Below are positions 41,421 through 52,270 of a DNA stretch of 64,000 nucleotides, one piece after another (within the stretch, counting starts at the first letter, position 1; every line of letters starts with the position of its first letter). The stretch lies in assembly GCF_004345745.1 (NCBI RefSeq), contig NZ_SLXJ01000008.1, positions 21,516 through 85,515 of the forward strand, read 5' to 3'. The stretch comes from Nicoletella semolina. GTDB taxonomy: Bacteria > Pseudomonadota > Gammaproteobacteria > Enterobacterales > Pasteurellaceae. The notes under the pieces are model-generated. The model was given only the letters and a program-made list of their open reading frames with translations. It did not search any database and was not told where the DNA came from. The position numbers and the translations under genes were made by a program.

Positions 41421-42191
41421 ATGAATAATCCAACCACAATGACCGTTGAGGTACTCCGTTACAATCCTGAACAGGATAATGAACCGTCTTTAAGTACCTA
41501 CCACGTTCCGTATGATAGCCAAACTTCATTATTAGATGCCCTCGGTTATATCAAAGATGAACTTGAACCCGAGCTTTCCTATCGCTGGTCTTGCCGTATG
41601 GCAATTTGTGGTTCGTGCGGAATGATGGTCAATGGTAAACCGAAATTAGCCTGTAAAACCTTTCTACGAGATTACAGTGGCTATATGCGAATTGAGCCAC
41701 TGGCAAATTTCCCTATTGAGCGGGATTTAGTCGTCGATTTAAGCCATTTTATAGAAAGTCTAGAACTGATTAAACCTTATATCATCGAAAATAAAGCCCC
41801 TGAACTTGATGGTACGCCTCAACCTGCAGATATACTTGCAAAAAGTCGGACAAAACAGACCCCTGCACAACTGGAAAAATACCGCAATTTCTCGATGTGT
41901 ATTAACTGCGGTTTATGTTATGCCGCTTGTCCACAATTTGGCTTAAACCCCGAATTTGTGGGGCCTGCTGCTTTAACCTTGGCTCACCGTTACAATCTCG
42001 ATAACCGAGATAACGGCAAGGCAGAACGAATGAAAATTCTCAATGGCAAAAACGGAGTTTGGAGCTGCACCTTTGTGGGCTATTGTTCAGAAGTTTGTCC
42101 AAAACACGTTGATCCTGCTTCAGCAGTCAATCAAGGCAAAATTGAAAGTGCCAAAGATTACGTTTTTGCTATGCTAAAACCGCAAAAATAG
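41421..42191 (+). CDS. frdB: Fumarate reductase iron-sulfur subunit
   Basis: 256 residues, electron carrier between menaquinol and FrdA. The [2Fe-2S] Cys are in [20 protein letters not shown] plus the following AC; the [4Fe-4S] motif is [12 protein letters not shown]; the [3Fe-4S]/[4Fe-4S] set is in [17 protein letters not shown]. Six bases after frdA. Confidence 0.97.
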   Translation: MNNPTTMTVEVLRYNPEQDNEPSLSTYHVPYDSQTSLLDALGYIKDELEPELSYRWSCRMAICGSCGMMVNGKPKLACKTFLRDYSGYMRIEPLANFPIERDLVVDLSHFIESLELIKPYIIENKAPELDGTPQPADILAKSRTKQTPAQLEKYRNFSMCINCGLCYAACPQFGLNPEFVGPAALTLAHRYNLDNRDNGKAERMKILNGKNGVWSCTFVGYCSEVCPKHVDPASAVNQGKIESAKDYVFAMLKPQK

Positions 42192-42200
42192 GAGAATGGA

Positions 42201-42593
42201 ATGATAACCAATGCAACCAAGCGTAAAAGATACGTTCGAGAAGTTAAACCAACTTGGTGGAAAAAATTAGATTTTTATAAATTTTATGTGTTACGAGAAA
42301 GTACCGCTGTGCCGACAGTATGGTTCTGTCTTGTGCTATTTTATGGCGTAATCAGCATAAATAGCCACACATTTTCTACTCATTTTATTAATTTTCTACA
42401 AAATCCATTAGTGATTATCCTAAATATCATCACATTAGGGGCGGTATTATTGAACAGCTTTACCTTCTTTAATATGGCACCAAAGATGATAAATCTGATT
42501 GTGAAAAATCAACGAGTGAGTCCAAAACTCCTCTCTCGTCTCTTTTGGATAATCACCGCATTTTTCAGTCTATTAGCATTAATTTTGGTTTAA
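42201..42593 (+). CDS. frdC: Fumarate reductase membrane anchor subunit C
   Basis: 130 residues with three membrane segments. N-terminal KRKRYVREVKPTWWKKLDFY is the family signature, including the conserved residues near the quinol site. Binds menaquinol with FrdD. Confidence 0.95.
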   Translation: MITNATKRKRYVREVKPTWWKKLDFYKFYVLRESTAVPTVWFCLVLFYGVISINSHTFSTHFINFLQNPLVIILNIITLGAVLLNSFTFFNMAPKMINLIVKNQRVSPKLLSRLFWIITAFFSLLALILV

Positions 42594-42630
42594 ACACAGA
42601 CAAAACAACGCTTAAAAAACGGAGCATAAA

Positions 42631-42975
42631 ATGAACAAACATAATCCTACACGCTCAAATGAACCTGCTGTTTGGCTACTTTTTGGTGCTGGCGGTGCAG
42701 TGAGTGCAATTTTCTTCCCAGTTCTCGTCCTTATCTTCGGCTTTCTACTGCCTTTTGGACTCGTTACCTCAACAAATATCATTGACTTTGCACAGACTTG
42801 GCTTGGGAAATTAGTGATTTTAACCCTACTTATTTTCCCAATGTGGTGTGGAATGCACCGCATTCATCTTGGTCTACACGATTTTAAGGTTAAGATCCCT
42901 GCGGGTGGCTGGATTTTCTACGGACTCTCCACGCTTTACAGCTTATTGGTTATTTTCGCAGTAGTTAAGCTCTAG
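42631..42975 (+). CDS. frdD: Fumarate reductase membrane anchor subunit D
   Basis: 114 residues with three membrane segments, starting [20 protein letters not shown]. The [15 protein letters not shown] region near residue 80 is conserved in FrdD. Last gene of the operon, followed by a terminator hairpin. Confidence 0.95.
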   Translation: MNKHNPTRSNEPAVWLLFGAGGAVSAIFFPVLVLIFGFLLPFGLVTSTNIIDFAQTWLGKLVILTLLIFPMWCGMHRIHLGLHDFKVKIPAGGWIFYGLSTLYSLLVIFAVVKL

Positions 42976-43000
42976 CATTTCTCCTCTCACCTAACAGAAA

Positions 43001-43024
43001 ACTCCCTCTATAAACGGAGGGAGT
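43001..43024. terminator. Terminator between frdD and tcyP
   Basis: Arms ACTCCCTC (43001-43008) and GAGGGAGT (43017-43024) followed by AAAAAGGG; on the other strand a T-rich flank follows. Lies between convergent genes and can serve both. Confidence 0.7.
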
Positions 43025-43036
43025 AAAAAGGGAAAA

Positions 43037-44362
43037 CTAGTCTAGTTTTAACGCTTGATTGCTAATTGTACCTGCAACCATTGCACCATTCACGTTAAGT
43101 GCAGTTCTGCCCATATCAATCAAAGGCTCAACTGAAATGAGTAATCCAACCAGTGCTAAGGGCAAATCCAGTGCAGAAAGCACGACGATCGCAGCAAAAG
43201 TTGCCCCTCCGCCTACGCCAGCAATCCCAAATGAGGAAATGGCGACAACTAAAATTAAGGTTGTCATATATCCCAAACTGAATGGATCAATGCCAACAGT
43301 CGGGGCAACCATTGCAGCTAACATTGCAGGATAAATACCTGCACAGCCATTTTGTCCGATAGTGGCTCCGAATGTAGCAGAAAAATTAGCAATCGCCTTA
43401 TTGTTGCCTAATTTTTCAATCTGTGTCGCAATGTTCAACGGCAATGTCGCTGCACTAGAGCGAGAGCTGAATGCAAAACTCAAGGTCGGTAGCACTTTCT
43501 TGTAATACCCAATAGGATTGACTTTAGCGAACGCAAGCAATATGGCGTGAATTACAAACATTGCCCCAATTGCCAAATAAGAGGCGAGAATAAAATTTCC
43601 TAAATTTAAAATATCTGACCATTTTGATATTGCCGCCATTTTAAGCATTAAGGCAAACACACCGTAAGGTGTCAGACGAATAACAAAACGCACTAAACGA
43701 GAAATAAGCTTATTTAACGTTTCAACACCTTGTGCAATCCGTTCTCCCAAAGCCTTATCTTCTTTGGCTAAACTTAACGCTGCTACACCAAGCAAGCCTG
43801 CGAAAATGACTGTACTGATAATGGAGGTGGCACTCGCCCCTGTGAGTTCGGCAAAAGGATTACGAGGGATAAAAGAGACCAACACTGTAGGCAAGTTTAA
43901 ATTACTCACCTGCCCTACTCGCCCTTCTATACGACTTTGTGCAGCCAATTCACGCTCTCCTGCAATCAACCCCTCTGCGGATAAATCAAACAGATAAGTA
44001 AATCCAATGCCCACTGCAGCCGCTACTGCAGTCGTGAACAGCAAAATGGACAACACGCTAAAGCTAATTTTCCCTAACGAATTAACCTGATTGAGCTTCG
44101 TTACTGCTGACAAAATAGAGATGAAGACAAGCGGCATTACAATCATCTGCAACAGCCTCACATAGCTACTGCCTATCACATTTACCCACTCTAGCGTGCT
44201 ATCAATCAGTGATTGAGAATAAACATTTTGTAAGATTGCTCCAAAAAATAGCCCTAAAATTAACGCAAGCAAAACCGATCCACCAAGTTTCTGCGTGTTG
44301 CGATACACAACAGATAACAGCAGCAACGTAGCGATAAAAATAACTAAATTAAGTAAAAGCAT
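43037..44362 (-). CDS. tcyP: L-cystine:proton/sodium symporter (DAACS family)
   Basis: 441 residues of the dicarboxylate/amino acid:cation symporter family. Long match in pattern to TcyP/YdjN: SSYVRLLQMIVMPLVFISIL, then the serine-rich hairpin SFAFSSRSSAATLPLNIATQ and the NGCAGIYPAMLAAM motif. The Ser-rich reentrant loop and NGxxG-like motif define cystine-type members. Monocistronic between the frd terminator and the proS terminator. Confidence 0.9.
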   Translation of the reverse strand: MLLLNLVIFIATLLLLSVVYRNTQKLGGSVLLALILGLFFGAILQNVYSQSLIDSTLEWVNVIGSSYVRLLQMIVMPLVFISILSAVTKLNQVNSLGKISFSVLSILLFTTAVAAAVGIGFTYLFDLSAEGLIAGERELAAQSRIEGRVGQVSNLNLPTVLVSFIPRNPFAELTGASATSIISTVIFAGLLGVAALSLAKEDKALGERIAQGVETLNKLISRLVRFVIRLTPYGVFALMLKMAAISKWSDILNLGNFILASYLAIGAMFVIHAILLAFAKVNPIGYYKKVLPTLSFAFSSRSSAATLPLNIATQIEKLGNNKAIANFSATFGATIGQNGCAGIYPAMLAAMVAPTVGIDPFSLGYMTTLILVVAISSFGIAGVGGGATFAAIVVLSALDLPLALVGLLISVEPLIDMGRTALNVNGAMVAGTISNQALKLD

Positions 44363-44503
44363 TTTATTTCCTTACTATTTGTGATTAAAAACGTTTTAAT
44401 TAAAAGAGAAGTAAAGAAAAATCACAATTCACTTTATCTATAGATTATTCCAATTAAATATACCCACTTTTCTCAACTATGATTTATTGCATTTTTTAAA
44501 AAG

Positions 44504-44530
44504 AAAAAGACCGCTTAATGCGGTCTTTTT
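44504..44530. terminator. Terminator of proS, built from an uptake-signal core
   Basis: AAAAAGACCGC, TTAAT loop, GCGGTCTTTTT. The stem contains GCGGTC, the core of the Pasteurellaceae uptake signal; inverted uptake signals are often used as terminators in this family. Confidence 0.88.
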
Positions 44531-44562
44531 AGGTCATTGCCTTAAAAATTGATAAAGAGAAA

Positions 44563-46278
44563 TTATCTTTTCATTTGAGCCTGCAAGAAAGTGAAAATAT
44601 CCTCTTTGGCAATCATCTGTTTTTCACCTGTACGGCGATTTTTATATTCAAGTTCACCATTTTGAAGGTTTTTCTCGCCAATAACGATAACGTGTGGCAC
44701 ACCAATTAACTCCATATCAGCAAACATCACTCCAGGGCGTTCTTTACGATCATCGAAAATCACCTCAATCCCTTGACTGCGTAGCGTTTTATAGAGATCT
44801 TCAGCAAAAAGCTGAACCGCCTCAGATTTATGCATATTCATTGGCACAATCGCAACGGTAAAAGGGGCAATTTCATCGCTGCTCCAAATGATACCTCGCT
44901 CATCGTGGTGCTGTTCAATGGCTGCGGCAATAACACGAGTAACACCAATACCATAGCACCCCATAATCATCGTTTGTGGACGACCATCTTCACCTTGCAC
45001 CGTGGCATTCATTGCCTCAGAATATTTCGTCCCAAGTTGGAAAATATGCCCAACTTCAATGCCTCGCCTAATTAGCAATGTACCTTGACCATCAGGGCTT
45101 GGATCACCTTCAACAACGTTGCGTAAATCCGCCACTTTAGGCAAGCTCACATCACGATCCCAGTTGATATTAAAATAGTGCTTACCATCAATATTCGCCC
45201 CAGCACTAAAATCACTCATCACCGCAACACTGCGATCCACTATCGCTGGAATAGCGAGATTGACAGGTCCAAGCGACCCCACACCTGCACCAATAACAGC
45301 CTTAATATCCGCCTCATCAGCCAATTGGAATGGCTCTGCGACTTCAGCTAATTTTTCCGCTTTAATTTCATTCAGCTCGTGATCGCCACGCAAGATAAGT
45401 GCAACTAGCGGTTGTGCTTCACTTGCCCCTTTAACAATGAGTGTTTTTACCGTTTTTTCAATCGGCAGATTAAATTGGGCAACCAACTCAGCAATCGTTT
45501 TGGCATTCGGTGTCTCGACTAACTGCATATCCTGTGTTGGAGCTTGGCGTTCACCCACTGCAACTGCTTCCGCAAGTTCAATATTCGCTGCATAATCAGA
45601 CTCGGTTGAGAACACAACATCATCTTCGCCACTTTGAGCTAACACTTGGAATTCGTGCGAAGCAGAGCCGCCAATCGATCCTGTATCTGCTGCTACGGCA
45701 CGGAAATCTAAACCTAGACGGGTGAAAATGTTGCTATAAGTTTGATACATCACGTCATAGGTTTCTTGCAGGCACGCTTTTGTTGTGTGGAAAGAATAAG
45801 CATCTTTCATCAAAAATTCACGCCCACGCATCACACCAAAACGAGGACGTACTTCATCTCGGAATTTGGTTTGAATTTGATAGAGATTTAACGGCAGTTG
45901 CTTATAAGAGCTGATTTCACGACGAACCAAATCAGTAATCACCTCTTCGTGAGTCGGACCTAAAACAAATGCACGATCGCCACGATCGGTAAAACGGAGC
46001 AATTCTGGACCATAATCTTCCCAACGTTGAGACTCTACCCATAAATCCGCAGGTTGAACAACTGGCATTTCCACTTCTAACGCCCCACTTTTGTCCATTT
46101 CTTGACGAATAATATTTTCAACTTTCTTTAATACACGCAGCCCTGTTGGCAACCAGTTGTACAATCCTGACGCAAGTGGGCGGATCATACCCGCACGCAA
46201 CATCAGCTGATGGCTAACAACCTGTGCATCATTTGGTGTCTCTTTGAGAGTAGAAAATAAGTACTGACTTGTACGCAT
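44563..46278 (-). CDS. proS: Prolyl-tRNA synthetase
   Basis: Class II aminoacyl-tRNA synthetase with a YbaK-like editing insert, 571 residues. I set the start at 46278 ([20 protein letters not shown]) on homology to ProS and an AGGA site; an in-frame start at 46314 adds twelve residues with no support. Motif 2 region [20 protein letters not shown], editing domain about 225-400, motif 3 [17 protein letters not shown]. Confidence 0.96.
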   Translation of the reverse strand: MRTSQYLFSTLKETPNDAQVVSHQLMLRAGMIRPLASGLYNWLPTGLRVLKKVENIIRQEMDKSGALEVEMPVVQPADLWVESQRWEDYGPELLRFTDRGDRAFVLGPTHEEVITDLVRREISSYKQLPLNLYQIQTKFRDEVRPRFGVMRGREFLMKDAYSFHTTKACLQETYDVMYQTYSNIFTRLGLDFRAVAADTGSIGGSASHEFQVLAQSGEDDVVFSTESDYAANIELAEAVAVGERQAPTQDMQLVETPNAKTIAELVAQFNLPIEKTVKTLIVKGASEAQPLVALILRGDHELNEIKAEKLAEVAEPFQLADEADIKAVIGAGVGSLGPVNLAIPAIVDRSVAVMSDFSAGANIDGKHYFNINWDRDVSLPKVADLRNVVEGDPSPDGQGTLLIRRGIEVGHIFQLGTKYSEAMNATVQGEDGRPQTMIMGCYGIGVTRVIAAAIEQHHDERGIIWSSDEIAPFTVAIVPMNMHKSEAVQLFAEDLYKTLRSQGIEVIFDDRKERPGVMFADMELIGVPHVIVIGEKNLQNGELEYKNRRTGEKQMIAKEDIFTFLQAQMKR

Positions 46279-46649
46279 TTGATATCCTAATTTTAAACCT
46301 GATAAGGCTGCCATTTTAAAGCAAAAAGCGGTCTATTTGGCAGTAAATTTTGCAAATTGAAAAAATTTTATTAAATGCAACCGCTTATAAAGATCTTATC
46401 AATATAGAAGGAATATACAGCGATTTTCGCTAGAAATTTTATTTCAATCAAAATCGGCTCTAGATAAAGTCTAGGCATAATGTTAGAATTGCCTCCGCTT
46501 TTTCGCTCGACTTTATGGGCGAACCCATTAAGTTCAGTGTGTGGAAAAGCAAAGCTGGTTCGACTTCTTAATAAAAGGTTGAATTTGAGCTAATTTTCTT
46601 TACACTGTTTAACTCTCGCACTGAAGCGACTTATCATAGGAAACAAAAA
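46279..46649. other. Region between proS and acpP
   Basis: 371 bases. Uptake-signal-like motifs face each other at 46325-46360 and 46375-46386. A candidate acpP promoter is at 46579-46606. No gene seen; fabD and fabG, which often precede acpP, are not here. Confidence 0.6.
46579..46606 (+). promoter_or_regulatory. Candidate acpP promoter
   Basis: TTGAAT (46579-46584), 16-base spacer, TACACT (46601-46606), 44 bases upstream of the acpP ATG. Reasonable but not unique. Confidence 0.4.
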
Positions 46650-46880
46650 ATGAGCATTGAAGAACGCGTAAAAAAAATCATTGTTGATCAACTTGGCGCA
46701 AAAGCAGAAGATGTTAAACCTGAGGCTTCTTTCATTGAAGATTTAGGTGCAGATTCACTTGACACTGTTGAATTAGTAATGGCTTTAGAAGAAGAATTCG
46801 ATATTGAAATTCCTGACGAAGAAGCTGAAAAAATTACAACAGTACAATCAGCGATTGATTACGTTCAAAACAATCAGTAA
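46650..46880 (+). CDS. acpP: Acyl carrier protein
   Basis: 76 residues, acidic. The phosphopantetheine attachment Ser is in [20 protein letters not shown]. Central carrier of fatty acid synthesis. Unlike in E. coli it is not followed by fabF; it is a single gene with its own terminator. Its activating transferase may be the Sfp-type enzyme at 55560. Confidence 0.98.
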   Translation: MSIEERVKKIIVDQLGAKAEDVKPEASFIEDLGADSLDTVELVMALEEEFDIEIPDEEAEKITTVQSAIDYVQNNQ

Positions 46881-46896
46881 TCAGTCAATAACACTG

Positions 46897-46925
46897 AAAG
46901 GCGAGTTTAAACTCGCCTTTCTTTT
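46897..46925. terminator. acpP terminator
   Basis: AAAGGCGAG (46897-46905) and CTCGCCTTT (46912-46920) with a 6-base loop, then CTTTTT. Strong rho-independent terminator. Confidence 0.92.
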
Positions 46926-46940
46926 TATCTACCGCCCCTC

Positions 46941-47444
<504 letters not shown>

Positions 47445-47759
47445 ATGGAACAAAATCTTGTTAATTTTTTGGTGCATACACTAGAAGATCTCAAAGCACA
47501 GGGCATTCAACCCATTGATGTAAAAGGCAAGTCAAGTATTACCGAAACAGTGATCCTCTGTACAGGGACATCAAGCCGCCACGTTGCTTCAACGGCAAAT
47601 AATTTGATTGAAGAAGCAAAAAAAGCAGGCATAGAAGTCTTTGCTCAAGAAGGTAAAGCTGTGGCTGATTGGGTTGTGATTGATTTCGGTCAGGCAATTG
47701 TGCATATCTTGCAACAAGAAAGCCGTGAGCTTTATCAGTTTGAAAAATTATGGCTCTAA
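47445..47759 (+). CDS. rsfS: Ribosomal silencing factor RsfS
   Basis: 104 residues. Binds L14 and blocks subunit joining in stationary phase. Conserved SSITETVILCTGTSSRHVAS and the C-terminal DFGQAIVHILQQESRELYQFEKLW. First of the rsfS-rlmH-mrdA-mrdB block, as in E. coli. Confidence 0.96.
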   Translation: MEQNLVNFLVHTLEDLKAQGIQPIDVKGKSSITETVILCTGTSSRHVASTANNLIEEAKKAGIEVFAQEGKAVADWVVIDFGQAIVHILQQESRELYQFEKLWL

Positions 47760-47875
47760 CATAATGATGGCAATAGTCTGCTATTTGCAAATTGCAAAAT
47801 TTTGTTTAAAAAAGACCGCCTGCTGATACAAGGTAAGAGGAGAATAGAGGTGAGCAATTTGGAGGAATTAGTTCA

Positions 47876-48343
47876 ATGAAAATTCAACTTATTGCAGTTG
47901 GCACAAAAATGCCTGATTGGGTGATGATAGGATTTGAAGAATATCAACGCCGCTTTCCAAGAGATATGCCATTTGAATTAATCGAAATTCCAGCAGGTAA
48001 ACGTGGCAAGAATGCAGATATTAAACGTATTTTAGATCAAGAAGGCAAGGCAATGCTACAAGCCTGCGGTCGAGGAAAAGTTATCACGCTAGATATCCCT
48101 GGTAAGAGATGGACAACAGAACAGCTCGCCCAACAGCTTGAAAGCTGGAAAAACGATGGGCGTGATATCTGCTTATTAATTGGCGGCCCTGAAGGATTGT
48201 CTGAGGAATGTAAGGCAGCAGCAGAGCAAAGTTGGTCACTCTCCCCCCTCACATTACCCCACCCATTAGTGCGAGTGGTTGTGGCAGAAAGTCTTTACCG
48301 AGCGTGGTCTTTGACAACTAACCACCCTTATCATCGAGAATAA
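47876..48343 (+). CDS. rlmH: 23S rRNA (pseudouridine1915-N3)-methyltransferase RlmH
   Basis: 155 residues of the SPOUT fold. The SAM-binding knot is visible: [20 protein letters not shown] and [24 protein letters not shown] (written in two parts), ending NHPYHRE. 116 bases after rsfS, with a half uptake signal between. Confidence 0.97.
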   Translation: MKIQLIAVGTKMPDWVMIGFEEYQRRFPRDMPFELIEIPAGKRGKNADIKRILDQEGKAMLQACGRGKVITLDIPGKRWTTEQLAQQLESWKNDGRDICLLIGGPEGLSEECKAAAEQSWSLSPLTLPHPLVRVVVAESLYRAWSLTTNHPYHRE

Positions 48344-48358
48344 TAGAGAGCAAACCCA

Positions 48359-50326
48359 ATGCTAGGCAAATTAGGGAAACTAACTAAAACCAAACCCTAT
48401 GAAAAACAACGTAATCGACAGGCCGAAGTCAATCTGTTTATGCGACGTGCGTTCATTGCGTTTATTGGTGTATTGGGACTAACGGCGATTTTATTGATTA
48501 ACCTCTATCATTTACAAATTCGTGATTATGAAACTTATCAAACTCGCTCAAACGGTAATCGCATTAAATTATTGCCTATCCCGCCTACTCGAGGCTTAAT
48601 TTATGACCGAAATGGCAAGGCGCTGGCAGAAAATTTAACCTTTTTCGGATTGTATATTGTGCCAGAGAAAGTCGAAAATTTAGACGACACATTGGTAAAA
48701 TTAAAAGATATCGTAGGCTTAACGGAAAGCGATGTTGAATTTTTCCAAAAAGCGAAAAAGCGAGTCTCTCGCTACACGCCAATTTTGCTCAAACCTGATT
48801 TAACCGAAGAACAAATTGCTCGTTTTGCTGTTAATCAACACCTGTTCCCTAGTATGGATATTCAGCCTTATTTTAAGCGAAACTACCCCTATGGCGATAC
48901 TTTGACACATATTATTGGCTATGTGGCAAAAATAAATGACAAAGATAAGAACCGTCTGCAACAAGCGGGTATTTTGGGCAATTATGCTGGTACGAGCGAT
49001 ATTGGAAAATTAGGGATTGAGAAATTTTATGAAACAGAATTACACGGCACAACAGGCTTTGAAGAAGTCGAAATTAACAATCGAGGCAAAGTGATTCGCA
49101 AGCTACGAGACCAGCCAGCCATCGCTGGCAGTAGTATTCGTTTAACCATTGATATTGAGCTACAACGCTATGTCTCGACTCTTTTAGCTAATCAAAAAGG
49201 GGCAGTGGTCGTACTCGATCCAAAAGATAGTAGCATTTTGGCAATGGTAACGAACCCAAGTTACGACAACAATCTATTTGTTGATGGCATTTCTAGCGAG
49301 AATTATCACCAATTGCTCAACGATCCCGATCGCCCTCTGTATAGCCGTGCAACCCAAGGCACTTACCCTCCCGCCTCAACTATCAAACCATTTATGGCAG
49401 TTGCGGGGCTAAGTGAGGGTAAAATTACACCAAATCAAACTATTTTAGATCAGGGTTTTTGGGTGCTACCTAACACAACACAACGTTACAGAGATTGGAA
49501 ACGTTCAGGACACGGTAAAACAGACGTGATAAAAGCGATCACTGAATCCTCCGATACTTTTTTCTACCAACTCTCCTACGATATGGGGATAGATAAAATG
49601 TCAGAATGGATGAAAAAATTTGGTTTTGGGGTGAAAACAGGTATCGATCTTGCAGAAGAATCCAGTGGCATTATGCCTTCTCGTGAATGGAAGCAAAAAC
49701 GCTACAAAAAGCCGTGGGTGCAGGGCGATACAATCCCTGTTGGCATTGGACAAGGCTACTGGATTTCAACGCCACTTCAAGTCGCAAAAGCAACTGCAGT
49801 ATTGATTAACGATGGCAAAGTCAATACACCTCATTTAATGCAGGAAATAATAGGGAATGAACAACAATTATATCAAGATCCCAAACCATACAATGACATT
49901 ATAGGCGTGCCAAAACATTTTTGGCAGATTGCTAAGCAAGGTATGTACAACGTAGTCAATGCCCATAATGGGACAGCAAAAAAAGTATTCGCTAATTCAG
50001 CATACCGTGCAGCAGGTAAAACAGGTACTGCACAAGTATTCAGTCTCAATGGACAAGATTATAAAGCAGGAAAATTGCGCAAAGAGTTACACGACCACGC
50101 TTGGTTTACAGGTTATGCCCCCTATGATGATCCTCAAGTCGTCGTCTCCATCATTTTAGAGAATGCAGGCGGCGGTTCGAGTGCTGCTGCACCGATTGTA
50201 CGAAATATTATGGATTATATGCTGACACAATCCGCTTACAAGACCCTGCAAAAATCCATTCAAATTAGACCGCTTGCAGAGAGTGAGGCAGTGGGTGAAA
50301 TGAATAATAAAGTAAATCGTGAATAA
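48359..50326 (+). CDS. mrdA: Penicillin-binding protein 2
   Basis: Cell-elongation transpeptidase of 655 residues. One N-terminal membrane anchor (about 28-50), a dimerisation/pedestal domain with RGLIYDRNGKALAENLTFFG, and the transpeptidase domain with catalytic Ser340 in PPASTIKPFM, the SSD motif region ITESSDTFFY and KTGTA in AAGKTGTAQVF. Works with RodA, encoded next. Confidence 0.97.
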   Translation: MLGKLGKLTKTKPYEKQRNRQAEVNLFMRRAFIAFIGVLGLTAILLINLYHLQIRDYETYQTRSNGNRIKLLPIPPTRGLIYDRNGKALAENLTFFGLYIVPEKVENLDDTLVKLKDIVGLTESDVEFFQKAKKRVSRYTPILLKPDLTEEQIARFAVNQHLFPSMDIQPYFKRNYPYGDTLTHIIGYVAKINDKDKNRLQQAGILGNYAGTSDIGKLGIEKFYETELHGTTGFEEVEINNRGKVIRKLRDQPAIAGSSIRLTIDIELQRYVSTLLANQKGAVVVLDPKDSSILAMVTNPSYDNNLFVDGISSENYHQLLNDPDRPLYSRATQGTYPPASTIKPFMAVAGLSEGKITPNQTILDQGFWVLPNTTQRYRDWKRSGHGKTDVIKAITESSDTFFYQLSYDMGIDKMSEWMKKFGFGVKTGIDLAEESSGIMPSREWKQKRYKKPWVQGDTIPVGIGQGYWISTPLQVAKATAVLINDGKVNTPHLMQEIIGNEQQLYQDPKPYNDIIGVPKHFWQIAKQGMYNVVNAHNGTAKKVFANSAYRAAGKTGTAQVFSLNGQDYKAGKLRKELHDHAWFTGYAPYDDPQVVVSIILENAGGGSSAAAPIVRNIMDYMLTQSAYKTLQKSIQIRPLAESEAVGEMNNKVNRE

Positions 50327-50338
50327 CACATACAGTCA

Positions 50339-51478
50339 ATGGTGCAAACAATGAATAATGCTCAATTAAAACGATTTTGGAAAATTTTATCGCTTGATAT
50401 TTTATTGCTGATTGGACTAATCGCAATTACAGGCTATGGACTACTAGTGCTGTACAGTGCGAGCGGTGGAAATGAACGAATGTTTATCAATCGCTTAGTT
50501 CAAGTTACGCTTGGTATGGGGATAATGATAGTAATGGCGTTATTTCCTCCTCGTTTTTATGAAAAAATATCACCTTATCTGTACGTTAGTTGCCTTATTT
50601 TATTACTACTTGTTGATCTTATGGGTGAAACAAGTAAAGGGGCACAACGCTGGCTTAATTTAGGTTTTATCCGTTTTCAACCCTCTGAAATCGCAAAACT
50701 TGCCGTGCCGCTAATGGTAGCAACCTATTTAGGCAAGCGTTCATTGCCACCAAATTTTAAAGATACTTTTATTGCACTTGGATTAATTATTGTGCCAACT
50801 CTATTAGTTGCAATGCAACCTGATTTAGGCACTTCCATTCTTGTTTGTGCTGCTGGAATGTTTGTACTTTTTCTAGCAGGATTAAGCTGGAAGTTGATTA
50901 GTGCAGGCGTCGTTTTCCTCATCGGCTTTATTCCCATTATGTGGTTTTATTTAATGCACCCCTACCAAAAAACTCGAGTGATGACATTACTCGACCCTGA
51001 ACAAGATCCTCTCGGTGCAGGGTATCACATTATTCAATCAAAAATTGCGATTGGCTCTGGGGGCATTGAAGGAAAAGGCTGGATGAGTGGCACGCAATCA
51101 CAGCTAGAATTTTTACCTGAGCCGCATACAGACTTCATTTTTGCGGTATTAAGCGAAGAGCACGGAATGATTGGCATATTGGTATTGCTGGCTATTTATC
51201 TTTTTATTGTGGCTCGTGGCTTAGTCATTGGAACAAAAGCAACCAATGCCTTTGGACGCATTTTATCTGGTGGCACGGCATTGCTCTTTTTTGTGTATGT
51301 TTTTGTCAATATCGGTATGGTCAGTGGAATTTTGCCTGTAGTTGGCGTACCATTACCGCTTTTTAGTTACGGTGGCACGTCTTATGTTACACTGATGGCA
51401 GCTTTTGGTTTGATGATGTCCGTGTATGTACACCGTCATCAGGCAAATAAAAATAATCCATACCGTAAACTTAAATAA
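50339..51478 (+). CDS. mrdB: Rod-shape SEDS glycosyltransferase RodA
   Basis: 379 residues, about ten membrane segments. SEDS signatures: [60 protein letters not shown] with the catalytic Asp region, and [20 protein letters not shown]. An alternative start is the ATG at 50351; neither has a strong ribosome site. Polymerises glycan for PBP2. Confidence 0.96.
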   Translation: MVQTMNNAQLKRFWKILSLDILLLIGLIAITGYGLLVLYSASGGNERMFINRLVQVTLGMGIMIVMALFPPRFYEKISPYLYVSCLILLLLVDLMGETSKGAQRWLNLGFIRFQPSEIAKLAVPLMVATYLGKRSLPPNFKDTFIALGLIIVPTLLVAMQPDLGTSILVCAAGMFVLFLAGLSWKLISAGVVFLIGFIPIMWFYLMHPYQKTRVMTLLDPEQDPLGAGYHIIQSKIAIGSGGIEGKGWMSGTQSQLEFLPEPHTDFIFAVLSEEHGMIGILVLLAIYLFIVARGLVIGTKATNAFGRILSGGTALLFFVYVFVNIGMVSGILPVVGVPLPLFSYGGTSYVTLMAAFGLMMSVYVHRHQANKNNPYRKLK

Positions 51479-51496
51479 TTTAATAACTAGAACCCT

Positions 51497-52267
51497 ATGA
51501 TCTTACGTAAATTTTACCTCTTACTGATTGCATTAAGCCTAATGCTCAGTCCTTTTGTAATTGAGGCAAAAACCCAAAACAAAACTGCTGCCAAAAAGAG
51601 TACAATATCTAAAAGCCATACTCAGATCCAAACAGGTATCGCTAGCTATTATGCCGAACGCTTTCACGGACGTAAAACTGCCAACGGCGAAATCTTTAAT
51701 ATGAATGCCTACACAGCGGCACATAAAACCTTACCGCTTGGCTCTTACGCCCTAGTAACCAATTTGACCAATGGGCGAAAAGTGATTGTGCGGATTAATG
51801 ATCGTGGACCCTTTGTCAGCAAACGCATTTTAGATCTTTCTAAAGCAGCGGCAAAAGAAATTGGCAGCTTCCGCAAAGGGCTTGCTCGAGTTCAGATTAG
51901 AGCATTGAACGTAGATAAAAAAGGCTATATCCACGACAAAGATGCAAAATATCTTGCAACCGTAGCCAAAAAATTGGGTTTTCGCCTCAAATACAAAACT
52001 GAATCAACTAAAGCAAAAACTAAGCCTAAACCGACACAAACTCGAACAAGCTATTTCATCAAGGTTACCACCCAAAATGAAAAGCAAGCTAGACTATTGC
52101 TCAAGAAATTGCAAAAAAAAGGAAAAATCACACCACTTGCAAATAAGAAATACCAGTTAATCTTCGAAACGATCAGCTCCGTTGAAAACAAAAAACTGAA
52201 AAATAAAATTCGCCAATTAGGAAACTACTCCGTTTCCACGTACTCAAAATCCAAACAGACAAAATAA
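51497..52267 (+). CDS. rlpA: RlpA-like septal-ring protein without lipobox
   Basis: 256 residues. Signal peptide [20 protein letters not shown] ending near VIEA, a double-psi beta-barrel ([20 protein letters not shown] through [10 protein letters not shown] with the catalytic-type Asp and the [13 protein letters not shown] end), a Lys-rich linker, and a C-terminal SPOR domain ([20 protein letters not shown]) that binds denuded glycan. There is no Cys after the signal peptide, so unlike E. coli RlpA it should be a soluble periplasmic protein. Likely a lytic transglycosylase or septal factor. Confidence 0.92.
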   Translation: MILRKFYLLLIALSLMLSPFVIEAKTQNKTAAKKSTISKSHTQIQTGIASYYAERFHGRKTANGEIFNMNAYTAAHKTLPLGSYALVTNLTNGRKVIVRINDRGPFVSKRILDLSKAAAKEIGSFRKGLARVQIRALNVDKKGYIHDKDAKYLATVAKKLGFRLKYKTESTKAKTKPKPTQTRTSYFIKVTTQNEKQARLLLKKLQKKGKITPLANKKYQLIFETISSVENKKLKNKIRQLGNYSVSTYSKSKQTK

Positions 52268-52270
52268 CCA

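Noticed and set aside
46279..46314. Twelve-residue extension of ProS
   Set aside because: MRTSQYL is the conserved ProS N-terminus and has its own AGGA site.
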